Source: an uncultured Bacteroidales bacterium (GTDB taxonomy: Bacteria > Bacteroidota > Bacteroidia > Bacteroidales > UBA932). Taken from it: DNA of 62,713 nucleotides. Below the pieces are notes generated by a model, which worked only from the letters and a program-made list of their open reading frames with translations, searched no databases and had not been told where the DNA came from. How positions within the stretch are numbered: the stretch's first letter is position 1; every line of letters starts with the position of its first letter. The position numbers and the translations under genes are program-made. The stretch is from positions 1 through 62,713 of the forward strand of contig CAJOKD010000009.1 in assembly GCA_905235085.1 (NCBI GenBank), in the 5' to 3' direction. This document shows, piece by piece, positions 16,380 through 26,197 of this stretch.

Positions 16380-18269
16380 TTACTGCTCGTCAGGTCCCTG
16401 GTCCTGAGGACCCTGCTGAGGGTCTCCCTGAGGACCGTTGCCGTAAGGATTCTGAGGTCCCTGCTGGGCTGCACCCTGCTGAGCCTGGTACATCTGCTCG
16501 AATGCCTTGTTGACGGCTGCGGAGTAAGTCTCGATGTCGGCCATATTCTGGTTCTTGATGGCCTCCTTGAGAGAAGCGACACTGGATTCCACCTGGGACT
16601 TGACGTCTGCAGGAACCTTGTCGCCGTTGTCCTTGAGGAACTTCTCGGCCTGGAAGCAGAGAGCATCGGCGTTGTTGATCTTGTCGATCCTTTCCTTGGC
16701 CTCCTTGTCGGCAGCCTCGTTCGCCTTCGCCTCGTCACGCATCCTCTGGATCTCTGCGTCGGACAGGCCTGAAGAGGCCTCAATCCTGATATTCTGCTCC
16801 TTGCCGGTAGCCTTGTCCTTCGCGGACACGTTCAGGATACCGTTGGCATCGATATCGAAGGTAACCTCGATCTGAGGTATTCCCCTAGGAGCCGGAGCGA
16901 TTCCGTCCAGATGGAACAATCCGAGTTCCTTGTTATCCTTGGCCATAGGGCGTTCACCCTGGAGCACGTGGATCTCGACAGAAGGCTGGTTGTCAGCTGC
17001 AGTCGAGAAGACCTGCGACTTATGGGTAGGAATGGTGGTGTTGGCATCGATCAGCTTAGTCATAACACCGCCAAGGGTCTCGATACCGAGAGAGAGCGGA
17101 GTGACATCCAGAAGGAGGACATCCTTCACGTCACCGGCAAGCACGCCACCCTGGATGGATGCACCGATAGCGACTACTTCGTCAGGATTGACGCTCTTGT
17201 TAGGCTCCTTTCCGAAGAAATCCTTTACAAGCTGCTGCACCTTAGGAATACGGGTCGAACCGCCTACGAGGAGTACTTCGTCGATATCGGAAGCCTGGAG
17301 ACCAGCATCCCTGAGGGCGATGCGGCAAGGGTCGATGGACCTCTGGAAGAGGTTGTCGCAGAGCTGCTCGAACTTGGCCCTTGTAAGGGTCTTAACGAGG
17401 TGCTTAGGAATACCGTCGACCGGCATTATGTAAGGGAGGTTGATCTCCGTGGAAGTCTGGCTGGAGAGTTCGATCTTAGCCTTCTCGGCAGCTTCCTTGA
17501 GCCTCTGGAGGGCCATAGGGTCCTTCTTGAGGTCGATCCCGCCATTTTCGGCGGCGAATTCGGCAGCGAGCCAGTTGATGATTTCCTGGTCGAAATCGTC
17601 ACCACCGAGGTGAGTGTCACCGTTAGTAGACTTGACTTCGAAGACTCCGCCTCCGAGTTCGAGGATGGAGATATCGAAGGTACCGCCTCCAAGGTCATAC
17701 ACAGCAACCTTCATATCCTTGTTCTTCTTGTCCAGACCGTATGCAAGGGCTGCTGCGGTAGGCTCGTTGATGATCCTCTTTACATCAAGACCTGCGATCT
17801 TGCCGGCTTCCTTGGTAGCCTGGCGCTGGGAGTCGGAGAAATATGCCGGCACGGTGATGACGGCTTCCTTGACATCCTGACGGAGGTAATCCTCGGCTGT
17901 CTTCTTCATCTTCTGCAGGATCATAGCAGAGATTTCCTGAGGAGAATAGAATTTTCCGTTTATATCCACTCTAGGGGTATTGTTCTCGCCCTTGACCACC
18001 TTGTAAGGTACGCGGGATACTTCCTTGCCGACCTGGTCATAGGTCTCACCCATAAACCTCTTGATGGAGAATACGGTGTTCTGAGGGTTGGTGATGGCCT
18101 GGCGCTTGGCCGGATTTCCGATCTTTCTCTCACCGCCGTCGGTGAATGCCACCACTGAAGGAGTGGTCCTTTCGCCTTCGTTGTTTATGATTACGGTAGG
18201 CTGGTTGCCTTCCATTACTGCAACGCACGAGTTCGTGGTTCCAAGGTCAATTCCAATGATTTTTCCCAT
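16380..18269 (-). CDS. dnaK: Chaperone DnaK (Hsp70)
   Basis: A 629-residue ATP-dependent chaperone. The nucleotide-binding domain has [16 protein letters not shown] at the N-terminus, [19 protein letters not shown] and [14 protein letters not shown]. The substrate-binding domain begins after the [14 protein letters not shown] linker. The C-terminal tail is a Gln/Pro/Gly-rich run ending DQGPDEQ rather than the common EEVK-type end. No dnaJ or grpE lies nearby. It converges on the ATPase gene with a 3-base gap. Confidence 0.97.
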   Translation of the reverse strand: MGKIIGIDLGTTNSCVAVMEGNQPTVIINNEGERTTPSVVAFTDGGERKIGNPAKRQAITNPQNTVFSIKRFMGETYDQVGKEVSRVPYKVVKGENNTPRVDINGKFYSPQEISAMILQKMKKTAEDYLRQDVKEAVITVPAYFSDSQRQATKEAGKIAGLDVKRIINEPTAAALAYGLDKKNKDMKVAVYDLGGGTFDISILELGGGVFEVKSTNGDTHLGGDDFDQEIINWLAAEFAAENGGIDLKKDPMALQRLKEAAEKAKIELSSQTSTEINLPYIMPVDGIPKHLVKTLTRAKFEQLCDNLFQRSIDPCRIALRDAGLQASDIDEVLLVGGSTRIPKVQQLVKDFFGKEPNKSVNPDEVVAIGASIQGGVLAGDVKDVLLLDVTPLSLGIETLGGVMTKLIDANTTIPTHKSQVFSTAADNQPSVEIHVLQGERPMAKDNKELGLFHLDGIAPAPRGIPQIEVTFDIDANGILNVSAKDKATGKEQNIRIEASSGLSDAEIQRMRDEAKANEAADKEAKERIDKINNADALCFQAEKFLKDNGDKVPADVKSQVESSVASLKEAIKNQNMADIETYSAAVNKAFEQMYQAQQGAAQQGPQNPYGNGPQGDPQQGPQDQGPDEQ

Positions 18270-18304
18270 ATCTTTCTTTTGTTTTGTTTAATCAGTAAAG
18301 TATC

Positions 18305-18335
18305 GGCGCCCGGAACCTATTCGGAACCGGACGCC
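18305..18335. other. Stem-loop between prfA and dnaK
   Basis: GGCG (18305-18308) and CCGG (18310-18313) pair with CCGG (18327-18330) and CGCC (18332-18335) across a 13-base loop. It lies downstream of prfA and upstream of dnaK on the minus strand. It could be the prfA terminator or part of the dnaK leader. The T-rich side is on the plus strand, so termination is not strongly supported. Confidence 0.4.
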
Positions 18336-18389
18336 TTCTTCTTTAACGAATGTTGTGCCATTCGCCCTTGTATGTCATTTTGTCAGACC

Positions 18390-19481
18390 CTACTCCCCTG
18401 CCTCCTTCAGGCGCTCGGCATTTTCAGCGATCTGGAGCTGGTTGATACATTCCTGGATATCCCCGTCCATAAAGACCGGAAGATTGTACATCGACCAATT
18501 GATACGATGGTCGGTGACGCGGCCTTGTGGATAGTTATAAGTCCTGATCTTGGCGGAGCGGTCGCCCGTCGATACCATAGTCTTGCGCTTGGCACCGATC
18601 TCGTCCAGGTATTTCTGATGCTCCAGGTTATACAGACGGGTACGGAGTTCCTCGAACGCGCGGTCCTTGTTCTTGAGCTGTGAGCGTTCCTCCTGGCACT
18701 GGACCACGAGTCCGGTCGGGAGGTGAGTCAGTCGGACGGCGGAATATGTCGTATTCACACCCTGCCCTCCAGGACCGGAGGAGCAGAAGAGGTCCAGGCG
18801 GATGTCATCCCACTTGAGGTCCACATCGAATTCTCCGGCTTCAGGGAAAACGGCCACGGATGCGGCTGATGTCTGGATCCTGCCCTGGGTCTCGGTCTGA
18901 GGCACACGCTGGACGCGGTGAACACCCGACTCATACTTCATAATGCCATATACTCCCTCGTCGTTGGAGGAAAGCTTGAAGACTATCATCTTGTAGCCAC
19001 CTGAGGTACCTGGCGTCTCGTCGTTGATCTCGAGCTTCCAGCCTCGTTTCTCGGCATATTTGGAATACATCCTGAAGAGGTCCCCGGCGAATATGGCGGC
19101 TTCGTCGCCACCTGTACCGCCGCGGATCTCCACGATCGCGTTCTTGCTGTCGTCAGGATCAGCCGGTATGAGCAGGATCTTGATCTGTTCTTCCATATCC
19201 GGAATCTTCGGCTCGATCTCCGAAATCTCAGCCTTTGCCATCTCCCTCAGGTCCTCATCTTTCTCGTTCATCACGATGTCCTTGGCGTCGGCGAGTTCTT
19301 CCACCATCCTCTTGTACTCGAGACCGGTCTTCACGATAGGTTCGAGCTCCTTGTAATCCTTGTTCAGCTGGACGTATTTCTTCATATCCGCTATCACCGC
19401 AGGATCGGATAGCTGCTCCTGCAGGGAAAGGTATTTGTCCTGGAGAGCCAAGATCTTGTCCACCAATGTGTTTTCTGCCAT
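18390..19481 (-). CDS. prfA: Peptide chain release factor 1
   Basis: A 363-residue translation termination factor recognising UAA and UAG. The stop-codon-reading PxT motif is PQT at 194-196 (RVPQTET), which marks RF1 rather than the SPF of RF2. The GGQ peptidyl-hydrolysis motif is at 238-240 ([11 protein letters not shown]). Length and the C-terminal [16 protein letters not shown] segment are typical. It follows the GNAT-like gene with a 15-base gap and is probably co-transcribed. Confidence 0.95.
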   Translation of the reverse strand: MAENTLVDKILALQDKYLSLQEQLSDPAVIADMKKYVQLNKDYKELEPIVKTGLEYKRMVEELADAKDIVMNEKDEDLREMAKAEISEIEPKIPDMEEQIKILLIPADPDDSKNAIVEIRGGTGGDEAAIFAGDLFRMYSKYAEKRGWKLEINDETPGTSGGYKMIVFKLSSNDEGVYGIMKYESGVHRVQRVPQTETQGRIQTSAASVAVFPEAGEFDVDLKWDDIRLDLFCSSGPGGQGVNTTYSAVRLTHLPTGLVVQCQEERSQLKNKDRAFEELRTRLYNLEHQKYLDEIGAKRKTMVSTGDRSAKIRTYNYPQGRVTDHRINWSMYNLPVFMDGDIQECINQLQIAENAERLKEAGE

Positions 19482-19496
19482 ATCGAATATCCTTCT

Positions 19497-20615
19497 TTAC
19501 AACTGTTTCAGGTAGCACCTGCGGCGCATGAACAACTCGTGTTCATACTTGTTCCACACATTCACCGCCCCGTTCGACTCGATCTGCGGATTGGAGATCG
19601 ACCATTTCGTGCCGCACTTGGCATATTTGGCCGACAATGCACAGTGGTAGATGGAAGAGACACCAGTGTTCTGCCATTTCGGCACGGCACCGTTGATCAT
19701 CAAGTCCACCGTCCTGTAGTCGTGCATCGCCCTGAGCAAATGCCACCAGCCAAACGGAAATAACTTACCCTTAGCCTTTTGCAAGGCTTCGGATATGGTC
19801 GGGAAGGTAATGCCGAAGCCTACCAGTTCTTCGTTTTCATCAAATATTATGCTGCTTGTCTTGTCTGTCACGAATTTCAGGACGTCAGCCGCTTCTTCAT
19901 CGATTTCCTCAGGAGTGAATGGAATGAAATTGTACACTGATTCCGCGAAACTTTCGTTGTATATGTCAAAGAAGTGGCGGACCATAGCCTTGTCTTTCTT
20001 GAGCTTGTCAAGGCTTCCTTCGTGTAGGTTGTAGCGCTGCTTGAGCATTCTGGCGATCCTGACGATCTTGTCTTCCAGCGGCTGGTCTGCAGGAATCCTG
20101 TACTGTACCCAGTCGCATTCCTTCTCATACCCGAGGGAAGTGACGAAGTCATTGTAGTAAGGGAAGTTGTACAAGCAGTTGAAAGGAGGGATATTCTGGA
20201 ATCCTTCCACCAGCATTCCCTGCTTGCCAAGGGTATTGTAGTAGAGAGGGCCGTGGATTTCGGTCATTGCGTTGTCCCTTGCCCACTGCTCGGCAGTACC
20301 GAGAAGGAGCTCGGCCACACGGAAGTCATCGATGGTGTCGAACCATCCGAAACGGGCCCTTTTCTTGGAATACAGCTCATTGTAACGCGGGTTGATCATT
20401 CCGCAAATCCTTCCCACCACTTCCTTGCCGTCCAGGACCATCCACATCTTGCGGGTGCAGTACGACAGGGTGGACACTTTGGTCAGGGAACGTACCTGGT
20501 CGCTGTGGAGAGCAGGCACATACTGTGGGCAATCCTTGTACAGACGGTCAGGGAACTTGATGAACTTCATCAAGTCCTTCTTACCCGTAACCTCAACTAC
20601 TCTATAGGCAGACAT
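19497..20615 (-). CDS. GNAT-fold acyltransferase-like protein
   Basis: A 372-residue cytoplasmic protein starting at the ATG at 20615 (MSAYRVVEVTGKKDL); the frame extends to a TTG at 20642. It begins with a strand-helix pattern followed by FPDRLYKDCPQYVPALHSDQ. A middle region with VGRICGMINPRYNELY and FGWFDTIDDFRVAELLLGTAEQWARD fits the core of acetyl-CoA N-acyltransferases. The pattern is familiar in conserved Bacteroidota proteins of about 370-390 residues with no assigned substrate. It lies just upstream of prfA. Confidence 0.6.
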   Translation of the reverse strand: MSAYRVVEVTGKKDLMKFIKFPDRLYKDCPQYVPALHSDQVRSLTKVSTLSYCTRKMWMVLDGKEVVGRICGMINPRYNELYSKKRARFGWFDTIDDFRVAELLLGTAEQWARDNAMTEIHGPLYYNTLGKQGMLVEGFQNIPPFNCLYNFPYYNDFVTSLGYEKECDWVQYRIPADQPLEDKIVRIARMLKQRYNLHEGSLDKLKKDKAMVRHFFDIYNESFAESVYNFIPFTPEEIDEEAADVLKFVTDKTSSIIFDENEELVGFGITFPTISEALQKAKGKLFPFGWWHLLRAMHDYRTVDLMINGAVPKWQNTGVSSIYHCALSAKYAKCGTKWSISNPQIESNGAVNVWNKYEHELFMRRRCYLKQL

Positions 20616-20658
20616 CTTACAAATATAGGAATAACTAGCCAATTCTCAATGACAACAC

Positions 20659-20687
20659 AACTAAAGTTGATGTTGCCAACTTTAGTT
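20659..20687 (-). terminator. Terminator overlapping the mazG stop codon
   Basis: AACTAAAGTTG (20659-20669) pairs perfectly with CAACTTTAGTT (20677-20687). On the minus strand the stem begins inside the mazG stop codon TAA (20688-20686) and is followed by TTGTGTTGTC. It probably ends the transcript running from the OPA transporter gene through mazG. Confidence 0.6.
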
Positions 20688-21504
20688 ATAGCCCCTTCGC
20701 TTTTCCTTCGTCCCAGATGGCATCCATTTCTTCGAGAGTCATATCGTGAAGGTCCCTCCCTTCACGGATCGTATGCTCCTCCAGATAGGTGAAACGGCGC
20801 CGGAACTTGTCACAGGCGCGGTTGAGGGCAGTGTCCGGATTGATTCCGTACAACCTGGCGGCATTCACGACAGCGAACAGGTAATCTCCGAGTTCCTCCT
20901 CGGCACGGTCGAAAGCAGCCTCCTTTTCCTGGGCGGACGATGCAGAATCCATTGCCTTGAGCTCGGCTTCACATTCTCCCTGCTCCTCCTTGACCTTGTC
21001 CCATACCTGCTCCTTCTCTTCCCAGTCGAAACCTACTCCCCTCGCCTTGTCCTGCATCGAATATGCCTTCAGCACGGGCGGCATCGAGTCCGGAATACCT
21101 GAAAGGATACGCTTGTTGCCCCCTTTTTCCCTGGCCTTGAGCATCTCCCAGTTCGTGGATACCTCCTCGGCATCAGCCACTTTCGTAGTGGAGAACACGT
21201 GAGGATGACGGTATATCATCTTCTCGCACAGCTTGTTCATTATGTCCGCTATGTCATACCGTCCTTCCTCCTCGGCTATCTTGGCATAGAATATCACGTG
21301 GAGGAAGACGTCCCCAAGTTCCTTCTCAAGGGCAGCGTCATCTTTCTTCAGGACCGCATCGCTGAGTTCATAGACTTCTTCCAGCGTCATCGGCCTGAGG
21401 GTATCGTTGGTCTGGGCGTGGTTCCAGGGACACTCGGCACGGAGCCTGTCCATCACATCCAGAGCACGTTCGAATGCTTCCAGTTTCTTTTCCTTGTTCA
21501 ACAT
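20686..21504 (-). CDS. mazG: Nucleoside triphosphate pyrophosphohydrolase MazG
   Basis: A 272-residue housecleaning enzyme hydrolysing NTPs to NMP and pyrophosphate. Two MazG modules are visible: the first with LEEVYELSDAV and EKELGDVFLHVIFYAKIAEEEGR, the second with EEELGDYLFAVVNAARLYG. The acidic metal-binding pattern is intact in both. IYRHPHVF and RLRAECPWNHAQT are family hallmarks. It lies 18 bases after the DUF486 gene, the last gene of a three-gene run with the OPA transporter. Confidence 0.93.
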   Translation of the reverse strand: MLNKEKKLEAFERALDVMDRLRAECPWNHAQTNDTLRPMTLEEVYELSDAVLKKDDAALEKELGDVFLHVIFYAKIAEEEGRYDIADIMNKLCEKMIYRHPHVFSTTKVADAEEVSTNWEMLKAREKGGNKRILSGIPDSMPPVLKAYSMQDKARGVGFDWEEKEQVWDKVKEEQGECEAELKAMDSASSAQEKEAAFDRAEEELGDYLFAVVNAARLYGINPDTALNRACDKFRRRFTYLEEHTIREGRDLHDMTLEEMDAIWDEGKAKGL

Positions 21505-21522
21505 AGGTGCAAAGGTAGGCTT

Positions 21523-21891
21523 TTATTTGAGGAATACGAAGAAAACCGCCAGTACCAGGCAGCCGAAAGCAGCGAAATGGTTCCACTGGATATGCTGTCC
21601 CTTGAACACGAACATCACTATGACCGTAAACACCGTCAGAGAGATAACCTCCTGGATTACTTTCAGTTGCAGAAGATTGAAAGGTCCTCCGTTGCCGGAG
21701 AACCCGATTCTGTTGGCCGGCACGGTAAGACAATATTCGAAGAATGCTATGCCCCAGGAGAACAAGATTACCAGGATCAGCGGCCAGCCGGTCGAGATCT
21801 TCATTTCGGAAAGTTTCAGGTGGCCGTACCAGGCGAAAGTCATAAAGATGTTGGAGAATACCAGCATCAGGACAGTCCAGAATCCTTGCAT
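21523..21891 (-). CDS. DUF486 / DMT-type small membrane protein
   Basis: A 122-residue inner-membrane protein with four hydrophobic segments (about 5-22, 34-52, 76-96 and 103-121). FMTFAWYGHLK and the end of the third segment (VFTVIVMFVFKGQ) match the DUF486/DMT_6 family. The family resembles half of a drug/metabolite transporter and may work as a dimer; no substrate is known. Tight spacing (12 bases from the OPA transporter, 18 bases to mazG) suggests one transcript. Confidence 0.8.
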   Translation of the reverse strand: MQGFWTVLMLVFSNIFMTFAWYGHLKLSEMKISTGWPLILVILFSWGIAFFEYCLTVPANRIGFSGNGGPFNLLQLKVIQEVISLTVFTVIVMFVFKGQHIQWNHFAAFGCLVLAVFFVFLK

Positions 21892-21903
21892 CGTCAGAAT
21901 CGA

Positions 21904-23247
21904 TTAATGGCTTTTAAGCAGTTTCCAGGAGAGCACGGGGATCAGGAACGACAACAGGCAGGATACCAGCCAGAAGAGGGACACCGGAGTGAAGTCGAAG
22001 TCGTTGCCTCCGATCATAAAACCGCTGACTGCGTTCTGGATACCTGCTGCGACATAGCTTGCCAGACCGACCATTCCCAGGGCGGCTCCGGTGGCTTTCC
22101 TCGGGACTATGTCGAGTGCCATCAGGCCGGCGACGGTACAGTAGACGACCCCGATCGCAAGGCTGAAAACAGCAACGTAAACTATATTCAAGACATATCC
22201 GCCGGAGGTAAGGAGGAAGGCTGCCAGCGAGGCGAGGCAGGCCAGGCCGGATATCAGTACGGGCACGAAACGGTTGCCTTTGAATACCCTGTCGGACAGC
22301 CAGCCGGCCAGTACGGTGCCTGCTATGCCGAACGCTTCGGAGAATGCTATTATCTGTGTGGCTGAAGAGAGTGAATAACCTTTGCCTTTCTGGAGGAACA
22401 GGACTCCCCACTCGCTCACTGCGTGCTGGGTGATGTACACGAAAGCACTCGAAAGGGCGATGATCCATATTCCGGGATGCCTTACCACCATTTTCTGGAG
22501 TTCCTTGGTCGGCATCGAATCGGTATTCCGGGGCTCTTCCCCGGACAGTTCCTGGACTGAAGGGAGCCCGCAGCTTTCAGGAGTGTCCGAAACCAGTATC
22601 AAGATGACTGCGGAACCGATCACTCCGGCGATGGCGGAGAATATGAAGCCGTATTCCCATCCGATCCATCCCACGACCAAGCCCAGGAAGAACACGGAAA
22701 GGGACTTGCCCAGATATGGCGTTGCGCTGAGGATGCTGTAGAATGTGCCGCGCCTGTTCAGAGGGAACCATCTCGAGAGGCTGATCACTCCCGGAGGGGC
22801 ACCCATCGACTGGCAGTATCCGTTGATGCCCCACACAACCGCGAAAACCAGGAACAGAAGGGTGGAAGACATTCCCCACCAGCCCCTCAGCAGACCGAGG
22901 ACCCCCATCAGAAGGTTGATTACTGTGGACACCATCAGTCCGGTGGCCATAAAGCGGCGGATATTGCAATAGTCGGCGATGAATCCGTTGGCGAATTTCC
23001 CGAACGCATACACGAAATAGAATGCCGAACCGATAAGACCGAGCTGGGCGGCGGACAGGATATCCCCGTCGATAAGCGGCTGTTTGACGACGCTCATCGC
23101 CATCCGGCATACATAGAAGAGGGCATACGCTCCCGTCACTCCCCAGAAAGTACGGTCCCTGAGGCGCTTGTATTCCCGGGATATATTCTCCGGCGCGACC
23201 TTCCCCTGGGAAGGCTTGGAAATCCTGTAAAACGAATAAAGGCTCAT
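21904..23247 (-). CDS. MFS transporter, organophosphate antiporter (OPA) type
   Basis: A 447-residue, 12-segment inner-membrane transporter starting at the ATG at 23247 (MSLYSFYR). Features of the UhpT/GlpT/UhpC group include YALFYVCRMAMSVVKQPL in the first helix, LIGSAFYFVYAFGKFANGFIAD, and WGINGYCQSMGAPPGV. These transporters exchange phosphorylated sugars or glycerol-3-phosphate for phosphate, or act as sensors. The substrate cannot be told from sequence. A -7 box (TATATTTG, 23264-23257) precedes the ATG at very short distance. It diverges from the SGNH gene. Confidence 0.8.
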   Translation of the reverse strand: MSLYSFYRISKPSQGKVAPENISREYKRLRDRTFWGVTGAYALFYVCRMAMSVVKQPLIDGDILSAAQLGLIGSAFYFVYAFGKFANGFIADYCNIRRFMATGLMVSTVINLLMGVLGLLRGWWGMSSTLLFLVFAVVWGINGYCQSMGAPPGVISLSRWFPLNRRGTFYSILSATPYLGKSLSVFFLGLVVGWIGWEYGFIFSAIAGVIGSAVILILVSDTPESCGLPSVQELSGEEPRNTDSMPTKELQKMVVRHPGIWIIALSSAFVYITQHAVSEWGVLFLQKGKGYSLSSATQIIAFSEAFGIAGTVLAGWLSDRVFKGNRFVPVLISGLACLASLAAFLLTSGGYVLNIVYVAVFSLAIGVVYCTVAGLMALDIVPRKATGAALGMVGLASYVAAGIQNAVSGFMIGGNDFDFTPVSLFWLVSCLLSFLIPVLSWKLLKSH

Positions 23248-23298
23248 ATTGCGGTGCAAATATAGGAAAGAACGTGAATTAATTGCTAAATTAGCGGT

Positions 23299-24393
23299 AT
23301 GAAATCACTAGTGCTCACCTTGATGCTGTCGCTCGCGATGCTTTCAGCGGCGGCCCAGAACATAACCCCGAGCAACCAGAAGCACTCTTTCCGTGAGGCT
23401 TCCGAACTTACAGTAATCGGAAAACTGTTCGACACACCTGTTCCTTATGCCCGTGTGGACACGGCGCGCCACAAAGGATGGACCAAGACCCAGAATTTCC
23501 AGGTCCGTTGCTCTTCCGGCATAGCCATAGTGTTCAGAACCAACAGTTCTTCCATCGTGCTGAAGCCCGAATACGGCCAGCTTTATTACGGTGTCACGAC
23601 GAACGTCCTGGCACACAGGGGCTTCGACCTCTACATCAAGGATGGCGGCAAGTGGCTTTGGGCTGCTGCGGCGAGCCCCGCTGACGGGAAGGAAGACCAG
23701 CCTTTCACCCTGGCGGCGAATCTGGACGGCCAGATGCACGAGTGTCTGATGTATCTTCCGCTCTACAGCGAGCTGAGGGGCCTGCAGATCGGTGTCGATG
23801 AGGGTTCAGTCCTGGAATCCATACCGGCACCGTTCCGCCACAAGGTCGGTATCTACGGATCCAGCTACACTCACGGAGTCTCCTGCGGAAGGGCCGGAAT
23901 GACTTATCCTGCCATATTCACCAGGGACACGGGCATCCAGCTCCTGAGCCTGGGAATGAGTGGTCAATGCAAGATGCAGCCATATGCTGCAGACGCCCTG
24001 ATGGATGCAGATGTCGAGGCCTTCATCTTCGACACTTTCTCGAACCCTTCCCTCGACGAGATCAGGAAGAGGTTGTTCCCGTTCATTGAAAAGATGCAGG
24101 CTTCCCATCCGGGAGCTCCGCTGATCTTCCAGCGTACCATCTACAGGGAAAACCGTAATTTCAATACCAAGGTGGCCCACGACGAAGCCACCAGGATAGT
24201 CCTGGCCGACAGCATTATGGCAGTAGCCTGCAAGAAATACAAGGACGTCTATTACATCTACCCTGACGCTACCGCCAAGGACCACGAGGCGCAGATCGAC
24301 GGGACCCATCCGTCCAACTACGGCTACCAGCTCTGGGCCAAGTCCATCGAGAAGAAAGTCTGCAGGATACTCAGGAAGTATGGAATAAAGTAA
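23299..24393 (+). CDS. Exported SGNH/GDSL hydrolase with GxDLY domain
   Basis: A 364-residue exported esterase. A signal peptide ends at SAAAQ (residues 16-20). An N-terminal beta domain contains RGFDLY at 107-112 (the GxDLY family). The SGNH domain starts at about 182 with YGSSYTHG, nucleophile Ser189, and ends with the Asp/His pair in DGTHPSNYG. Such enzymes deacylate carbohydrates or other esters in the periplasm or at the surface. The flippase gene begins 16 bases later, so the two are probably in one operon and may act on a surface glycan. Confidence 0.85.
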   Translation: MKSLVLTLMLSLAMLSAAAQNITPSNQKHSFREASELTVIGKLFDTPVPYARVDTARHKGWTKTQNFQVRCSSGIAIVFRTNSSSIVLKPEYGQLYYGVTTNVLAHRGFDLYIKDGGKWLWAAAASPADGKEDQPFTLAANLDGQMHECLMYLPLYSELRGLQIGVDEGSVLESIPAPFRHKVGIYGSSYTHGVSCGRAGMTYPAIFTRDTGIQLLSLGMSGQCKMQPYAADALMDADVEAFIFDTFSNPSLDEIRKRLFPFIEKMQASHPGAPLIFQRTIYRENRNFNTKVAHDEATRIVLADSIMAVACKKYKDVYYIYPDATAKDHEAQIDGTHPSNYGYQLWAKSIEKKVCRILRKYGIK

Positions 24394-24409
24394 ATTATTC
24401 CCAAGGAAT

Positions 24410-25894
24410 ATGGCAAACCTCAAGTCTCTTGCAAAAGATACCGCGATTTACGGTCTGAGCAGCATCATAGGGAGATTCCTCAATTATCTCCTGGTTCCGC
24501 TGTATACCTATGTGATCAATGCATCCAGCGGCGGTTACGGTGTGGTCACCAACCTTTACGCATACACCGCCCTTCTGCTGGTCATCCTGACATACGGGAT
24601 GGAGACTACGTTCTTCCGCTTCGCGAACAAGAGCGAGGAAAATCCGAACAAGGTATATTCGACAATCCTGACTTCGGTACTGACTACTTCGGTGCTGTTC
24701 GTCGCCCTCGTCCTTCTGTTCATCAGGCCGCTGTCGGGGGCAATGGATTATCCGGACCACCCGGACTACATCTGGACGATGGCGATGACGGTTGCCATAG
24801 ATGCGTTCCAGTGCATCCCGTATTCATATCTCAGGTACAAGAAGCGTCCTTTGAAATTCGCCGCTCTGAAACTCGGGTTCATATTCCTCAACATACTCCT
24901 CAACCTGACCTACTTCGTCTTCCTGCCAAAGCTCGGACTCAATCCTTGGGGCATCTACGACAACGGCATACAGGTGGGATGGGTGTTCTACATAAACCTG
25001 TTCTGCACGGCGTTTATGACTCTGTTCTTCATCCCGGAGCTCAAGGGTTTCAAGTACGGATTCGACTGGGGCCTGATGAAGAGGATGCTCTCCTACAGCT
25101 GGCCTATCCTGGTGCTGGGTATCGCCGGCATCCTGAACCAGACCGCTTCCCAGATCATATTCCCTTATGTCTACAAGGGTGCTGACGGTGCCGCACAGCT
25201 CGGCATCTATGGGGCCTGCATCAAGATTGCGATGATAATGGCTATGATCACTCAGGCTTTCCGCTATGCCTACGAGCCTTTCGTGTTCGGCAGTTCGTCC
25301 GAGAGGGACAGCAAGGAGACCTATGCCAAGGCGATGAAGTACTTCATCATATTCACCCTGCTTGCCTTCCTCTGCGTCATAGGATATATGGACGTACTGA
25401 AGTATATCATCGGCGCCGACTACCGGGTGGGCCTGAAGGTCGTCCCCGTGGTGATGGCCGCAGAGATTATGATGGGTATATACTTCAACCTTTCCTTCTG
25501 GTACAAGCTGATAGACCAGACACTATGGGGAGCTCTGTTCTCCGGAATAGGCTGCCTGGTGCTCTTTGCCATCAACTTCATATTCATTCCTAAAGCCGGC
25601 TATATGGCTTGCGCCTGGGCCGGCGTGGGAGGTTACGGGACAGCGATGCTCCTCTCATATTTCGTAGGACAGAAGAAGTACCGGATCGACTATCCGCTCA
25701 AGGATATCGCGGTCTACACTGCTGCCGCGGCCTTGCTGTACGCCGGAATGGTACTGGCCAACAAGTATCTCGGCAGCTGGGCGGCGCTGGGCGTGAATAC
25801 CGTGCTCATCCTCCTGTTCTGCGCCCTGATCGTCAAACGGGACCTTCCGCTTTCCTCCCTCCCAGTCATCGGGAAATATTTCAGGAAAGCTTGA
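24410..25894 (+). CDS. Polysaccharide flippase (Wzx/MOP superfamily)
   Basis: A 494-residue inner-membrane protein with about 12-14 hydrophobic segments. It begins SLAKDTAIYGLSSIIGRFLN, the usual start of oligosaccharide flippases in Bacteroidota, with PLYTYV in the first helix pair. Proteins of this type move lipid-linked glycan units across the inner membrane. No glycosyltransferases lie beside it, so the glycan is unknown. It follows the SGNH esterase gene closely. Its stop overlaps the -33 box of the toxin-antitoxin promoter. Confidence 0.85.
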   Translation: MANLKSLAKDTAIYGLSSIIGRFLNYLLVPLYTYVINASSGGYGVVTNLYAYTALLLVILTYGMETTFFRFANKSEENPNKVYSTILTSVLTTSVLFVALVLLFIRPLSGAMDYPDHPDYIWTMAMTVAIDAFQCIPYSYLRYKKRPLKFAALKLGFIFLNILLNLTYFVFLPKLGLNPWGIYDNGIQVGWVFYINLFCTAFMTLFFIPELKGFKYGFDWGLMKRMLSYSWPILVLGIAGILNQTASQIIFPYVYKGADGAAQLGIYGACIKIAMIMAMITQAFRYAYEPFVFGSSSERDSKETYAKAMKYFIIFTLLAFLCVIGYMDVLKYIIGADYRVGLKVVPVVMAAEIMMGIYFNLSFWYKLIDQTLWGALFSGIGCLVLFAINFIFIPKAGYMACAWAGVGGYGTAMLLSYFVGQKKYRIDYPLKDIAVYTAAAALLYAGMVLANKYLGSWAALGVNTVLILLFCALIVKRDLPLSSLPVIGKYFRKA

Positions 25895-25935
25895 TATTCC
25901 GGACTATTGTATATATTTTTGCAAAAAGTATATAC
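25891..25935 (+). promoter_or_regulatory. Promoter and palindromic operator of the toxin-antitoxin pair
   Basis: TTG at 25891-25893, 20 bases, then TATTTTTG at 25914-25921 is an excellent Bacteroidota promoter. Across the -7 box lies a palindrome: GTATATA (25909-25915) against TATATAC (25929-25935), with the inner palindrome TTTTTGCAAAAA. It ends one base before the antitoxin ATG at 25937. Autorepression by the antitoxin or the complex is inferred from this position. Confidence 0.7.
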
Positions 25936-25936
25936 G

Positions 25937-26197
25937 ATGCAAGAGTCCTCAACGCGAAAGCTTATTGACATAAAAGCTCCTGTTTTCCGGGCACTGACAT
26001 TCAGGGCACGAAAGAAAGGTGTATCTCTCAAAAGATACATCGAAGACCTTCTGGAAGAATCTGCCGGCTCCGGTGAGCCCGCTTCAGTCGACGGGGTAAC
26101 AGATCACAGGATCCTCTCCCTGATAGGTATAGCCAAGTCCGGGTCTGCGGTTGGACCGGATGATGACGAAAAGCTCGATTACATCATGTCCAAATGA
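25937..26197 (+). CDS. Antitoxin-like protein of PIN toxin pair
   Basis: An 86-residue protein starting at the ATG at 25937 (MQESSTRKLIDIKAPV). The first half (KLIDIKAPVFRALTFRARKKGVSLKRYIEDLL) has the strand-helix-helix character of ribbon-helix-helix antitoxins, which bind DNA with the N-terminus and the toxin with the C-terminus. The C-terminal half is acidic (GPDDDEKLDYIMSK). It overlaps the toxin gene by four bases (ATGA). The palindrome just upstream is the likely operator. Confidence 0.7.
   Translation: MQESSTRKLIDIKAPVFRALTFRARKKGVSLKRYIEDLLEESAGSGEPASVDGVTDHRILSLIGIAKSGSAVGPDDDEKLDYIMSK

Noticed and set aside
16911..18158. 415-codon plus-strand frame opposite dnaK
   Set aside because: A well-known type of antisense frame in dnaK-family genes caused by codon bias; no domain is visible.
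21199..22365. 388-codon plus-strand frame across mazG, DUF486 and the transporter
   Set aside because: It spans three real minus-strand genes, and the product is a low-complexity His/Gln-rich run without a domain.
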